Part shown: positions 38,764-48,653 of the stretch, piece by piece
Layout: each line of letters begins with the position of its first letter
How positions within the stretch are numbered: the first letter of the stretch is position 1
Origin: Caulobacter henricii
GTDB taxonomy: Bacteria > Pseudomonadota > Alphaproteobacteria > Caulobacterales > Caulobacteraceae
NCBI RefSeq assembly: GCF_001414055.1
Contig: NZ_CP013002.1
Location: forward strand, 1,860,001-1,924,000
DNA: 64,000 bases
Direction: 5' to 3'
The notes under the pieces: model-generated
Databases searched by the model: none
The model's input: the letters and a program-made list of their open reading frames with translations, nothing else
Told to the model about the DNA's origin: nothing
Translations under genes and position numbers: made by a program

Positions 38764-40146
38764 ATGTCTGATCGTAAATCAGCCTGGTCCTTGGCGGCTT
38801 TCGCCGCGCCCTGCCTGCCCCTTTCTGCGCTTGGCCTGCCACTCGTGGTCTACCTTCCCGAGTTCTATGTCAGTGAGTTGGGCCTTTCGCTCGGCGCAGT
38901 CGGCGCTGCGTTCCTGATCGTCAGACTGATCGACATCATATTCGACCCGTTCATCGGCGGAGTCATGGATCGAACACGAACCCAATGGGGCCGTTTCCGA
39001 CCTTGGCTGGTGATTGGCTCACCGCTGGTTATGCTGGGAGCCTTTGGGCTGTTCATGGCTCAGCCAGGCATTGGCCCGGCCTACCTCTGGCTTTGCCTCA
39101 TCGTGGTCTATGCCGGCTATTCCATGATGACCCTCTCCCACACAGCATGGGCTGCGGTACTTTCAAGCGACTACCAGCAACGGTCCCGGATCTATGGCTG
39201 GTGGCAGGCCGGCAATGTGGTGGGCATGATCCTCGTGCTGACACTCCCGCCGATCATGGCCCTGGCGTTCAAGAGCGATCACGCGTCAGGGATCCGCTCG
39301 ATGGGCTGGTTCATTGTCCTGCTGATCCCGTTCACGGTTCTTCTCGCGACGCGCGCCGTTGGGGAACGCCCGGTCCCGCCTTCCCGACACAAGTCGGGCC
39401 TGGATCAGTACTTTGCGCTGCTCAAGCGCAAGTCGACCCAGAAATTGCTGATTGCGGACCTATTGATGGGTCTCGCACCGGGCATCGCCGGAGCGCTGTT
39501 TTTCTTCTTCTTCGAGCGCATCAAGGGCTTTGACAAAACCGAGGCAGGCATCCTGCTGCTGGTCTACTTCCTGGCCGCCCTGGCCGGCGCACCGATTTGG
39601 CCGGTTCTGGCCAAGCGGATCGGGAAGCATCAGGCCCTTGCCGTGGCATCCGTTGTCTATGCCGTCGTGCAGGTGTGCGCCGTCTTGACCCCGGCTGGCA
39701 ACTCCTGGGCCGGGATGCTGGTCCTGATCCTGGCAGGCCTCCCCTACTCTGCCGCGCCACTTCTGGTCAGGTCCATGATGGCTGACATCGGCGATGAGGA
39801 ACGCCTGGCCAGTGGGGCTGATCGGACCGGTCTGCTCTATGCCCTGGTCAGTGGTACCGTGAAGCTGGGACATGCCCTGGCCATCGGGGCCTTCCCCCTG
39901 TTGGCCTGGCTGGGCTTTGATCCCAAACTGCCTACGGCCACAGGCGAGACGGCACTCATTGCCCTTTACTCGGTCATCCCGGCGGCCATGGGTCTTGTGG
40001 TAGCCGTCGTCATGCTGCGCTATCCGCTCGACGCGACTCGCGTTGCTGAGATTCAGAGCCAACTCGCGGCGCGTGATGCGGCGAGTCTGGAGCACCCAGA
40101 GCCGGAACCGCAGAAACATGCCGCCTACCCCGCCCCTGCTGAATGA
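38764..40146 (+). CDS. MFS transporter, GPH (sugar/cation symporter-like) family
   Basis: A 460-residue protein with 12 membrane segments. The GPH/MFS_2 signature is clear: [20 protein letters not shown] followed by [14 protein letters not shown], as in MelB-type glycoside-pentoside-hexuronide symporters. Several GPH members in alphaproteobacteria carry other solutes, so substrate is open. The C-terminal tail is polar and Pro-rich. The start of mazG overlaps its last 29 bases. Confidence 0.85.
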   Translation: MSDRKSAWSLAAFAAPCLPLSALGLPLVVYLPEFYVSELGLSLGAVGAAFLIVRLIDIIFDPFIGGVMDRTRTQWGRFRPWLVIGSPLVMLGAFGLFMAQPGIGPAYLWLCLIVVYAGYSMMTLSHTAWAAVLSSDYQQRSRIYGWWQAGNVVGMILVLTLPPIMALAFKSDHASGIRSMGWFIVLLIPFTVLLATRAVGERPVPPSRHKSGLDQYFALLKRKSTQKLLIADLLMGLAPGIAGALFFFFFERIKGFDKTEAGILLLVYFLAALAGAPIWPVLAKRIGKHQALAVASVVYAVVQVCAVLTPAGNSWAGMLVLILAGLPYSAAPLLVRSMMADIGDEERLASGADRTGLLYALVSGTVKLGHALAIGAFPLLAWLGFDPKLPTATGETALIALYSVIPAAMGLVVAVVMLRYPLDATRVAEIQSQLAARDAASLEHPEPEPQKHAAYPAPAE

Positions 40147-40943
40147 TTCGGCTCATCCGCTTCTTGTCCTGATCGAGATCATGGCCCGCCTGCGCGATCC
40201 CCTCGGCGGCTGCCCGTGGGATCAGGAGCAGACCTTTGCAACCGTAGCGCCCTACACCGTGGAGGAGGCCTATGAAGTCGCTGACGCGATCGAGCGTGGC
40301 GATCTGGGCGATCTCAAGGAAGAGCTGGGTGATCTTCTTCTTCAGGTCGTGTTCCATGCTCGCATGGCCGAAGAACAGGGAGCGTTTGACTTCGGCCAGG
40401 TCGCGGCCGCCATTTCCGATAAGATGATCCGCCGCCACCCCCCACGTGTTCGGGGACCACGCCTATGACGATCAGGCCGCCCAAATAGCGGGTTGGGAGG
40501 CCCTGAAGGCTCAGGAGCGGAAAGCCAAGGCCAAGGTCGGCGTTCTGGACGACGTTCCCATCGGCCTGCCAGCCCTGACCCGTGCGGTAAAACTGACCAA
40601 GCGCGCCGCACGCGTGGGATTTGACTGGCCGTCAACGCGCGAGGTTTTGGCCAAGCTGCAGGAGGAGGTCGCTGAACTCGAGGTCGAGATCGCAGCAGGA
40701 GACAAGGCCAAGGCTCGGGAAGAACTGGGGGACCTTTTGTTCGTGTGCGCCAATCTGGCCCGTAAACTCGATGTCGAACCCGAAGATGCCCTGCGCGCCA
40801 CCAATGCCAAGTTCAGCCGGCGCTTTGCCTTTATCGAGGCGGCGCTAGCGCGCGACGGCAGAACCCCTGATCAGTCTGATCTGGCGGAGATGGACGCACT
40901 CTGGGATGCCGCCAAGGTCGACGAAAAAGCCTCTAGTTCGTAA
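40118..40943 (+). pseudogene. mazG: Nucleoside triphosphate pyrophosphohydrolase MazG, frameshifted
   Basis: MazG hydrolyses (d)NTPs to monophosphates, removing aberrant nucleotides. The first domain is intact: [21 protein letters not shown] and the EExxE-type helix [19 protein letters not shown]. At MIRRHP the frame runs into PRVRGPRL and stops at 40468. The next frame gives [19 protein letters not shown] and the complete second domain (EEVAELEVEIAAGDKAK, REELGDLLFVCANL). A run of six C at 40438-40443 with one base too many explains it. Either a real mutation or a homopolymer error. The 3' end overlaps convergent hflX by 11 bases. Confidence 0.88.
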
Positions 40944-42267
40944 CCATCACAAAGGCTTCCGGGAACTGGCGCTCAAATCGCCCCAGGGCTTGCGGGTCTA
41001 GCCGTGCAACGATCATCACGCCGCCCTCAGCCTCGTCCTCACGCGTCATCACGCGTCCATTGCGATAGATCCAGGCGAGTGCCTCACCTTCAGTGGCCGA
41101 TAGCCGAATGGCGATGGGCGGCGAGTCATCAATCAGGCCGGCAATACGCTTGAGAAGAGCCTGGCACCCCTCTCCCGTGACCGCCGAAACCGGCGAAGCC
41201 TCAGCGCGGCGGGCACCACCTTCAATGGCCTCACGCTCATCCTGAGCCACGAGGTCGAACTTGTTCCAGACCTCGACCACGGTCTTGCCTTCGTCGAAGG
41301 TGACACCCAGTTCGGCAAGAACGGACTCGACATCCCGGGCCTGGGCCTGGCTGTCCGGATTGGCGATGTCTCGGACGTGCAGGACGACATCGGCTTCCTG
41401 CACCTCCTCCAGGGTGGCGCGGAATGCCTCTACGAGTTCGTGCGGCAGGTCAGAAATGAAGCCCACGGTGTCGGACAGGATCGCGGGGCGGCCGTCGGGA
41501 AGCTTCACAGTTCGAAGGGTGGGGTCCAGGGTCGCAAACAGCATGTCCTTGGCCAGCACTTCAGCCTCGGTCAACCGATTGAACAGCGTCGACTTGCCGG
41601 CATTGGTATAGCCGACCAGGGCTACGGTTGGATAAGGCACCTTCTTGCGGGCCTTGCGGTGGAGCGTTCGAGTCCGGCGGACCTCTTCGAGCTCACGCTT
41701 CAGTTTGAGAATGTGATCGGCGATAAGGCGGCGATCCAGTTCGATCTGGGTTTCGCCTGGCCCGCCTGTATTGCCCGTACCACCACGCTGGCGCTCCAGA
41801 TGGGTCCAGGTCCGCACGAGACGCGACCGTTCATAGTCCAGACGCGCCAGTTCGACCTGGAGCTTGCCCTCCCGGGTACGCGCCCGCCGCGCAAAGATCT
41901 CCAGGATCAGACCGGTCCGATCGACGACCTTGACGTTCAACCCGCGTTCCAGATTGCGCTGCTGAACCGGGGTCAACTGATCGTCAAAGACCGCAACGTC
42001 GATCTTTTCGACCTCACAGATCGCTGCAAACTCTTCGATCTTGCCCTTACCGAACAGAGTCGCAGGCGTGACGACGCGCAGCGGCGCGATGGCCGTTTCG
42101 ACCACATTCAGATCAAGCGCCACAGCGAGGCCGACCGCCTCCTCGAGCCGCGACTGTGGGTCGCGGGCCAAGGCAGCAGCCGGGCCCCGCAATGGCCGGA
42201 CCGGATGAATGACGAACGCCTTAAGGATCGGCGCGGCGTGATCTACGGATTTGGAAGACTTGGACAA
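40933..42267 (-). CDS. hflX: GTPase HflX
   Basis: A ribosome-associated GTPase that splits stalled 70S ribosomes in heat or antibiotic stress. The N-terminal HflX domain (residues 15-200) includes TPVQQRNLERGLNVKVVDRT, then the linker ERQRGGTGNTGGPGETQIE. The G domain has G1 GYTNAGKST, G3 DTVGFISDLPHELVEAF and G4 NKFD. At 444 residues it is normal. It lies 11 bases after hfq, the usual hfq-hflX pair. Its 3' end overlaps mazG on the opposite strand. Confidence 0.96.
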   Translation of the reverse strand: MSKSSKSVDHAAPILKAFVIHPVRPLRGPAAALARDPQSRLEEAVGLAVALDLNVVETAIAPLRVVTPATLFGKGKIEEFAAICEVEKIDVAVFDDQLTPVQQRNLERGLNVKVVDRTGLILEIFARRARTREGKLQVELARLDYERSRLVRTWTHLERQRGGTGNTGGPGETQIELDRRLIADHILKLKRELEEVRRTRTLHRKARKKVPYPTVALVGYTNAGKSTLFNRLTEAEVLAKDMLFATLDPTLRTVKLPDGRPAILSDTVGFISDLPHELVEAFRATLEEVQEADVVLHVRDIANPDSQAQARDVESVLAELGVTFDEGKTVVEVWNKFDLVAQDEREAIEGGARRAEASPVSAVTGEGCQALLKRIAGLIDDSPPIAIRLSATEGEALAWIYRNGRVMTREDEAEGGVMIVARLDPQALGRFERQFPEAFVMVTN

Positions 42268-42278
42268 GCGTCTCTAAT

Positions 42279-42527
42279 TCAATCGTCGGAATCGGCGCTC
42301 GGCTCGTACAGCTGGACAGGCTGGGCCGGCATGATGGTCGAGATGGCGTGCTTATAGACCAGTTGCGACTGTCCATCGCGCCGCAAAAGCACACAGAAAT
42401 TGTCGAACCAGCTGACAACGCCCTGCAGCTTGACGCCATTGACCAGGAAAATGGTGAGCGGCGTCTTTGATTTGCGCACGCTGTTCAGGAACGTATCCTG
42501 CAGATTTTGTTTCTTTTCGGCAGACAT
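42279..42527 (-). CDS. hfq: RNA chaperone Hfq
   Basis: A hexameric Sm-like protein matching small RNAs to mRNAs. The 82-residue chain has Sm1 ([20 protein letters not shown], then [15 protein letters not shown]) and Sm2 ([10 protein letters not shown]), with the uridine-binding YKHA motif. The C-terminal tail is short and acidic (EPSADSDD), as in alphaproteobacteria. The open frame extends to 42572, but ATG 42527 has AGAGGGG upstream and the usual SAEKKQ start. A hairpin lies in its leader. hflX follows after 11 bases. Confidence 0.97.
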   Translation of the reverse strand: MSAEKKQNLQDTFLNSVRKSKTPLTIFLVNGVKLQGVVSWFDNFCVLLRRDGQSQLVYKHAISTIMPAQPVQLYEPSADSDD

Positions 42528-42551
42528 TGGGGGTTCCCCTCTTATTGTTTC

Positions 42552-42570
42552 GGAGGGCAAAGCACCCTCC
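42552..42570 (-). promoter_or_regulatory. Hairpin in the hfq leader
   Basis: GGAGGG and CCCTCC flank a 7-base loop, ending 25 bases before the hfq ATG. The CCCTCC arm could also pair with the AGAGGGG ribosome site, so a switch affecting translation is possible. Inference only. Confidence 0.35.
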
Positions 42571-42682
42571 ACACAAACAAGTCCATGCTAGTTCATTTTT
42601 CGCTGAACGCGATCACCATTCAGTGGGAAAATGCGTCCTGCGTCGAAATCGCGCTGTTTCCAGCCTGTAGAAAGGCTGATGA

Positions 42683-43546
42683 TCAGATGGCTTTCGCTCT
42701 GGCCCTCTCGATGTAAAGACGCCGCAACCGGGTCGCTACGGGACCAGGCGATCCGTCGCCGACCTTGGTCCCGTCAATGCTGACGATGGGCAAGACCAGG
42801 GTGCCCGCTCCGGTGATGAAGGCCTCCCTGGCAGACTGCGCCTCGGCAATCGTGAAGGGCTTTTCGTTGATGGGCAGGCCTGCGTCCCGGATCACCTCAA
42901 ACAAGGTCGAGCGGGTGACGCCACGCAGAATATTGGCATTGGTGTCCCGGGTCCGCAGATGACCCTCGGCGTCTATGATCCAGGCATTTGACGATGCGCC
43001 CTCGGTAACCAGCCCAAGGTCGTCAACAAACCAGGCTTCGATCGCGCCACGTTCCCGCGCTGCCTGCTTGGCCAAGGCGTTCGGCAAGAGACCAATCGAC
43101 TTGATATCGCAGCGTCCCCATCGGTTCTCAGGCACGCTGACCACAGCCCCACCTTGTTCGGCCTTGCGTTCAGCCAGGGCACGATCCGTTGACTTGGCGG
43201 TGACGACCACCGACGGCGGGACGGCGGGATTTGGAAAGGCATGATCGCGGCGCGCAACGCCCCGCGTCACCTGCAGATAGACCAAGCCATCCCGTACCAT
43301 GTTTCGGCGGATCGCTTCGCGCAGGACGCAGGTCAGAGCCGCCTGGCCCATCGGATGCGCGATACGCAAGCTATCCAGACTGCGCCACAGGCGCGCAAAA
43401 TGGCCTTCAGCATCGGCCAGCTTGCCGTCGAAAATCGCCCAGACCTCATAGACGCCGTCGGCCAGCTGATAGCCACGGTCCTCAATATGTACGACGGCGT
43501 CGCCATGGCGGACAAAACGGCCGTTCACATAGGCAAAGCGCGACAT
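42683..43546 (-). CDS. dat: D-amino-acid transaminase
   Basis: Fold-type IV PLP enzyme exchanging amino groups between D-alanine and D-glutamate, 287 residues. The PLP-lysine lies in WGRCDIKSIGLLPNALAKQ. The N-terminal YVNGRFVRHGDAVVHIEDRG and the GRGVARRDHAFP-type substrate segment (VTRGVARRDHAFPNP) match D-alanine aminotransferase rather than branched-chain aminotransferase. It begins immediately after the ntrX stop codon, so it is cotranscribed with ntrYX. It lies between ntrX and hfq and may feed D-Glu to peptidoglycan; branched-chain or 4-amino-4-deoxychorismate activity are lesser options. Confidence 0.88.
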   Translation of the reverse strand: MSRFAYVNGRFVRHGDAVVHIEDRGYQLADGVYEVWAIFDGKLADAEGHFARLWRSLDSLRIAHPMGQAALTCVLREAIRRNMVRDGLVYLQVTRGVARRDHAFPNPAVPPSVVVTAKSTDRALAERKAEQGGAVVSVPENRWGRCDIKSIGLLPNALAKQAARERGAIEAWFVDDLGLVTEGASSNAWIIDAEGHLRTRDTNANILRGVTRSTLFEVIRDAGLPINEKPFTIAEAQSAREAFITGAGTLVLPIVSIDGTKVGDGSPGPVATRLRRLYIERARAKAI

Positions 43547-44935
43547 CTAGTCTTCCTCGTCCGCCCGAGCGCCGGCCACACCCAGGGATTTGAGCTTGCG
43601 GTGGAGTGCCGACCGCTCCATCCCGATGAAATTGGCCGTTCTGGAGATGTTGCCGCCAAAACGCAGGATCTGGGCATTGAGATACTCGCGCTCAAACAGC
43701 TCTCGTGCCTCGCGCAACGGCAAGGCAATGATCCGCTCAGCACCGATGGCACCCGCGTGACCTGCTGATGGCTGCTCTGATCCGGCCAGCATCTCGGCGG
43801 TGATCAGGTCTCCGGGTTCGCCGGCAGCGAGGATCAGCATACGCTCAACATTGTTGCGCAGTTGGCGGACATTGCCCGGCCAGGTCTGCACCTGCAGGGT
43901 CGCCAGGGCGTCATCGCCCAAACGCCGCCGAGGCAAACCGGTGGCCTCAACGATGCGGTCGATGAAGAAGCTGATCAGTTCGGGAATATCTTCGCGACGC
44001 TCCGAAAGGCCCGGAACGCGAACGGGCACGACATTCAGCCGATGAAACAGGTCCTCTCGGAAGCGACCGGCTGCGATCTCGTCCCGCAGGTCGCGCGAGG
44101 TCGATGATATGACGCGAACGTCGACCTGCACGTCACTATCGCCACCCACGCGACGGAAACGTTGTTCAACCAGAACGCGCAGAATACGACTCTGCGTTTC
44201 TCGCGGCATATCGGCCACTTCATCAAGATACAGGGTGCCACCATGGGCACGCTCAAAGACGCCGATCTTGCGGGGCCGTCCGCCCTCGCCTTCCTCACCA
44301 AACAGCTCGACGTCCAGACGCTCCGGGGCCATGCCGGCCGAACTCACCGCCACAAACTCCTGACGGGTCCGGGCGCTCGCGCCATGGATGAGGCGGGCGA
44401 CGAGTTCCTTTCCTGAGCCTGGGGGCCCGGAAACCAGCACTCGGCTGTTCGCAGGCGCGACCTTGGCAATCATCTGGCGAAGGGCCTGGGCGGCGGCCGA
44501 TTTTCCCATCAAGCCATCAGATGTGAAGCTTTGGGCGCGAAGCCGGCGGTTTTCGCGCTTCAGTCCTGCGGCTTCCAGCGCTCTTTCGACCACCAGCAAC
44601 AGCCGATCCGCCTTGAAAGGCTTTTCCAGAAACTCATAGGCGCCGCGCTTGATCGCACTGACCGCAGTTTCAATATTGCCGTGGCCTGAAATCATGATGA
44701 CTGGGAGATCAGGATCCAGACCCTTGACCATGTCGAGCAATTCCAGCCCGTCCATACCCCCGCCCTGCATCCAGATATCCAGGACGAGCAAGGCCGGTTT
44801 CCGCGCACGCAAGGCCGCCAGGGCTTGATTGGAATCGGCCGCCGTCCGCACGGCGTAGCCCTCATCCTCCAGTATGCCGGCCACGAGATCGCGAATGTCG
44901 GCCTCGTCGTCAACGACAAGCACGTCAGCGCTCAT
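43547..44935 (-). CDS. ntrX: Nitrogen/redox response regulator NtrX
   Basis: Response regulator of the NtrYX system, which in alphaproteobacteria affects nitrogen metabolism, redox response and cell envelope. The receiver domain has acceptor Asp53 (LLVLDIWMQ). The AAA+ domain contains Walker A GPPGSGKE and Walker B LYLDEVADM. The sigma-54 loop has no GAFTGA, reading ELFGEEGEGGRPRKIGVFE. The Fis-type helix-turn-helix is at the C-terminus (NISRTANFIGMERSALHRKL). At 462 residues the length is normal. Its ATG overlaps the ntrY stop. Confidence 0.94.
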   Translation of the reverse strand: MSADVLVVDDEADIRDLVAGILEDEGYAVRTAADSNQALAALRARKPALLVLDIWMQGGGMDGLELLDMVKGLDPDLPVIMISGHGNIETAVSAIKRGAYEFLEKPFKADRLLLVVERALEAAGLKRENRRLRAQSFTSDGLMGKSAAAQALRQMIAKVAPANSRVLVSGPPGSGKELVARLIHGASARTRQEFVAVSSAGMAPERLDVELFGEEGEGGRPRKIGVFERAHGGTLYLDEVADMPRETQSRILRVLVEQRFRRVGGDSDVQVDVRVISSTSRDLRDEIAAGRFREDLFHRLNVVPVRVPGLSERREDIPELISFFIDRIVEATGLPRRRLGDDALATLQVQTWPGNVRQLRNNVERMLILAAGEPGDLITAEMLAGSEQPSAGHAGAIGAERIIALPLREARELFEREYLNAQILRFGGNISRTANFIGMERSALHRKLKSLGVAGARADEED

Positions 44936-47172
44936 ATCAGCTCCTCTACGCCACCGAGGGCCGACGCGGACAGGCGTGCGGTCGCCGGAAATTTCAGGAT
45001 TACCCGGGCACCGGGCACAACTTGGGCATCGGTCAAAACCAGCGAACCCTCGTGGTCTTCCATGATCCGCTTGACGATCGCCAGGCCCAGGCCAGTTCCC
45101 TTCTCCCGGGTCGTGACATAGGGCTCAGTCAGGCGGTCCCGATCACGCTGAGGCAGACCAATGCCATTGTCCTCAATGAACACGCAAAGGTCGTCCTCCT
45201 GCGCGACGAGGGTCGCAGTTATGCGACCCCGTGGCTCCGGGGTGATGTGCCGTCGGGCCCCTACGGCTTCGCCGGCATTCTTGAGAATGTTTGTCAGGGC
45301 CTGCCCCACCATGCGTGCATCACACTTGATGAGGATGTCTTCACCCGGCTCGTCGAGCACCACATCGATTTCCGGGTCGACAAAACGCTGGGCAAAGACG
45401 CTCTGGCGCAGCATCTCCGTCAGGTTCGCGGGCTCGAAACGCGGAGCGGGCATCCGGGCGAAAGCCGAAAACTCATCGACCATTCGGCCAATGTCTCCAA
45501 CCTGCCGGATGATGGTCTCGGTACAGCGATCAAAGGTATCGAGATCGCTGGAGATTTCCTTGCGGTACTTGCGCTTGATGCGCTCTGCAGAAAGCTGGAT
45601 CGGAGTCAGGGGGTTCTTGATCTCGTGGGCAATCCGTCGGGCAACGTCTTTCCAGGCGGCATTACGCTGCGCAGCGACCAATCGCGTGATGTCGTCGAAG
45701 GTCAGAACAAGCCCTTCGGCGACCTGTCCCGCGCCACGAACCCGCAGGCGCCGTGTCTCGCCGTCCCGCACCAGATCAACCTCGACCTCGGCGTCCGAGC
45801 GTCCCTCCAGGATCGTCTCGACGACGACGTCAAATTCCGGTGCCGCCGCGATCAGATCAACCCCTACAGCCTCCTCGCGCAGGCTGAGCAGGGTCACCGC
45901 CCGTCGGTTCAGAGCCGAGATGCGGCCCTGGCTGTCCAGGCTCACGACGCCTGCGCTGACCCCGGACAAGACTGTTTCGATGAAATGCCTTCGGGTCTCC
46001 GCGTCCAGACTAGCGGTCCGAAGAGCCGCTTGCTGAACCTGAAGATCTGTCGTCATCATGTTGAAAGCATGAGACAAGGCCCGTATCTCTTCAGGGCCGA
46101 TCTCAGCATCTACCCGCGCATTCAGATCGCCCGCCGATACGCGGCCCGCCGCTTCCACCAGCCCAGCGACGGGACCGGCGATCGAGTTGGCAGCGGCCAT
46201 CCCGACCCAGACTGCGGCGACCAAAACCAGAAGAGCAGTCTCGGCATAACTCAAACCAAAGATGGCCTGAATTCGCACCCGACTGCGTTCAGCATCCCGG
46301 TAAGAAATCAGCGAATCTTCGGCTTCGATCAGGTGGCTCAAAATACCTGTGTCGATCGGGCGGACGACATAGAGATAGGCGTCAGGAAAGGCCTTCAGCC
46401 GATAGAGTGCGCGAAAGAGGTCAGAGGACACAAAGCGTTGGGCCATGGCCACGCCTGAATCGGCACCCTCAAAGGTAGAGGGCGGCGGTGCCAGGAAGGC
46501 CGGAGCCCCCGGCATTTCGGCCCGGGCGAGGATCCGTCCATCACGGTCCAGAACATAGGCGGCTGTAAAGCCGCTATTGGCGGTTTCTCCGGCCAGGAAA
46601 TGGCTGAAAACCACCGGCGACTGCGACATCGCCGGTGCGGCGTCGTTCAGGTTGGCCGCCATCGGACGGATGTGTTCGCTGATAAAGCTGGTTTGCTCAG
46701 AGACGTAGGACCGCGCCACCTTTGCCGAATTTTCGACGACGGTTCGGACCCTCTGGCTGAACCAGCCTTCGACACCGCGATTGACCAGAACCCCAAAGAA
46801 CAGAGCGACAATAACGGCGGGAGCAACCGCAGCGAACGAAAACAAGCCAACAAATCGAAGGTGTAGTCGAGCGCCGGCGTCATTCGCCCTAGCGTCGATC
46901 ATTTCAAACAGCCGAAGCCCCACCACCGTGGCAATCGCCAGGATGAGGACCAGATTGAAACCGAGTACGACGAGGATCGCAGTGCTGGCAGGGCTTATCG
47001 GCCCGCTCTTGGGCGGCGACGAAACCAGGGCCACGCCTGTCACAGTCAGGATCACTGCAAGGGCGTAAGCTCCGCCTAAGACAGAGCGCGACCTGAGCAC
47101 CTCCGACCACCAGGACCGGCTGAACCGGGGCGCGGGAAGCTCTGACCCAACTGCGGACATGACTGACGCCAT
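44932..47172 (-). CDS. ntrY: Sensor histidine kinase NtrY
   Basis: A membrane histidine kinase of 746 residues. Two N-terminal helices (about 30-90), a third near 105, a periplasmic sensor loop (about 130-300) and a fourth helix near 310 precede a HAMP domain. A PAS domain with SAGVVSLDSQGRISALNRRA follows, then the H-box [20 protein letters not shown] and the ATPase boxes (NILKNAGEAV, EDNGIGLPQ, GTGLGLAIVKRI). It pairs with NtrX, whose start overlaps its stop. The ATG could be 47172 or 47160. A 57-base gap separates it from ntrC and is AT-rich, possibly a promoter. Confidence 0.94.
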   Translation of the reverse strand: MASVMSAVGSELPAPRFSRSWWSEVLRSRSVLGGAYALAVILTVTGVALVSSPPKSGPISPASTAILVVLGFNLVLILAIATVVGLRLFEMIDARANDAGARLHLRFVGLFSFAAVAPAVIVALFFGVLVNRGVEGWFSQRVRTVVENSAKVARSYVSEQTSFISEHIRPMAANLNDAAPAMSQSPVVFSHFLAGETANSGFTAAYVLDRDGRILARAEMPGAPAFLAPPPSTFEGADSGVAMAQRFVSSDLFRALYRLKAFPDAYLYVVRPIDTGILSHLIEAEDSLISYRDAERSRVRIQAIFGLSYAETALLVLVAAVWVGMAAANSIAGPVAGLVEAAGRVSAGDLNARVDAEIGPEEIRALSHAFNMMTTDLQVQQAALRTASLDAETRRHFIETVLSGVSAGVVSLDSQGRISALNRRAVTLLSLREEAVGVDLIAAAPEFDVVVETILEGRSDAEVEVDLVRDGETRRLRVRGAGQVAEGLVLTFDDITRLVAAQRNAAWKDVARRIAHEIKNPLTPIQLSAERIKRKYRKEISSDLDTFDRCTETIIRQVGDIGRMVDEFSAFARMPAPRFEPANLTEMLRQSVFAQRFVDPEIDVVLDEPGEDILIKCDARMVGQALTNILKNAGEAVGARRHITPEPRGRITATLVAQEDDLCVFIEDNGIGLPQRDRDRLTEPYVTTREKGTGLGLAIVKRIMEDHEGSLVLTDAQVVPGARVILKFPATARLSASALGGVEELI

Positions 47173-47229
47173 GCGACCAGTTTAGGAGTGAGTGTGCCTC
47201 AAAATCAACAGCTATGTGCTATATTAGCT

Positions 47230-48651
47230 TCATCGCCTGCCGCGAGACATCTCAACGCCCAGATCCTGGATTTTCTTGCGCAGGGTATTGCGGTTAAGGC
47301 CGAGGATCTCAGCCGCACGCACCTGGTTGCCCCGGGTAGCAGACAGGGTCAGTTGGATCAGTGGGCGCTCCACTTCCTGCAGGACCCGATCATACAGGCC
47401 AGCGGCAGGAACTCCGTCCGGCTGGTCTGCGAAATGCCCGGCAAGATGGCGCTCGACAAGCATGGACAGGGTCACCGGGCCTTCATCAGCGCGAACCGCC
47501 GGAGTGTGGTCCTGCAATTCCCGATCGACGATGCGCGCAGTGATCAGTTCCTCGGCGTAGAGGGCACACATCCGCCGGATCAGATTCTCCAGTTCGCGAA
47601 CATTTCCCGGCCAGGAATGAGCCTTGAGTCGATCTAGAGCGCTGGAATCGATGGTCTTGGCCGGCAGGCCCTCACGGTTGGCGCGGAGCAGGAAGGTGCG
47701 GGCCAGATCAGGGATATCCTCCGTGCGGTCTCGCAGGGGCGGCAGCCGGACCGGTGCGACATTCAGCCGGAAGAACAGGTCCTCGCGGAACAGCCCCTGC
47801 TGGATCAGTCCGCGCAGGTCGCGATTGGTGGCCGCGATGATCCGCACGTTCGGGCGGCGTCCGGTCTTGGGATTCAGGACGGGTTCAGTGCCGTCGATGA
47901 CGCGCAGGAGGCGGGTCTGGGCGTCGAGCGGCATGTCGCCGATCTCGTCCAAAAACAAAGTACCGCCATCAGCCTCGATCAGCCGTCCGAGATCACCATC
48001 GCCTCGACCAAAGAGCTCGGTCTCAACCCTTTCCCGCGGGACGGCCGCCAGGTTGATAACCACGAACTTGCCATCGCGGCGACGGCCCAGCTCATGCAGA
48101 GCGCGGGCGACCAGTTCCTTGCCCGTGCCGCTCTCACCCAAGATCAGAACCGTCAGGTCCGCGCCAACCAAGCGGGCGATGGTCCGATAGACTTCCTGCA
48201 TAGGTGCCGAACGGCCGATCAGCGGCAAGCGTTCGTCGCGCATGGCCCGGGCCTGGGCCTTGGAGGCCTCCGCATCGGCCGGGCGAGACAGGGCGCGCCT
48301 GGCCGCCGCCGTGACGTCGTCCAGATCAAAAGGCTTTGAGACATACTCGAAGGCACCCGCGTCGGCAGCGTTGACGGCTGTCAGCAGGGTATTCTGTGCG
48401 CTCATCACAATGATGGGCAGTTTGGGGCGCTCCTTGCGGATGCGCGGCAGGACGTCGAAGACGTTCTCATCGGGCATCATGACATCGGTGACCACCAGGT
48501 CACCTTCCCCATCCATGACCCATTTGAGCAAGGTGGTAGCATTGCCGGTGGCGCGGACCTGGTAGCCCAGCCGGGTGAAGGCCTGGCTGAGAACAAGCCG
48601 CACCGACGAGTCATCGTCCGCGATCAGGATCTTCTTGCTTGCGGCGTTCAT
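47230..48651 (-). CDS. ntrC: Nitrogen regulator NtrC (lacks GAFTGA)
   Basis: Response regulator for nitrogen limitation, 473 residues. The receiver has Asp56 ([16 protein letters not shown]). The AAA+ domain has Walker A GESGTGKE and Walker [10 protein letters not shown], and the arginine-finger region is intact. In the L1 loop the canonical GAFTGA is replaced by a shortened [10 protein letters not shown], so sigma-54 contact as in enterics is unlikely; the same loss is reported for Caulobacter NtrC. A C-terminal Fis domain ([20 protein letters not shown]) binds DNA. It starts two bases after ntrB. Confidence 0.94.
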   Translation of the reverse strand: MNAASKKILIADDDSSVRLVLSQAFTRLGYQVRATGNATTLLKWVMDGEGDLVVTDVMMPDENVFDVLPRIRKERPKLPIIVMSAQNTLLTAVNAADAGAFEYVSKPFDLDDVTAAARRALSRPADAEASKAQARAMRDERLPLIGRSAPMQEVYRTIARLVGADLTVLILGESGTGKELVARALHELGRRRDGKFVVINLAAVPRERVETELFGRGDGDLGRLIEADGGTLFLDEIGDMPLDAQTRLLRVIDGTEPVLNPKTGRRPNVRIIAATNRDLRGLIQQGLFREDLFFRLNVAPVRLPPLRDRTEDIPDLARTFLLRANREGLPAKTIDSSALDRLKAHSWPGNVRELENLIRRMCALYAEELITARIVDRELQDHTPAVRADEGPVTLSMLVERHLAGHFADQPDGVPAAGLYDRVLQEVERPLIQLTLSATRGNQVRAAEILGLNRNTLRKKIQDLGVEMSRGRR

Positions 48652-48653
48652 GC

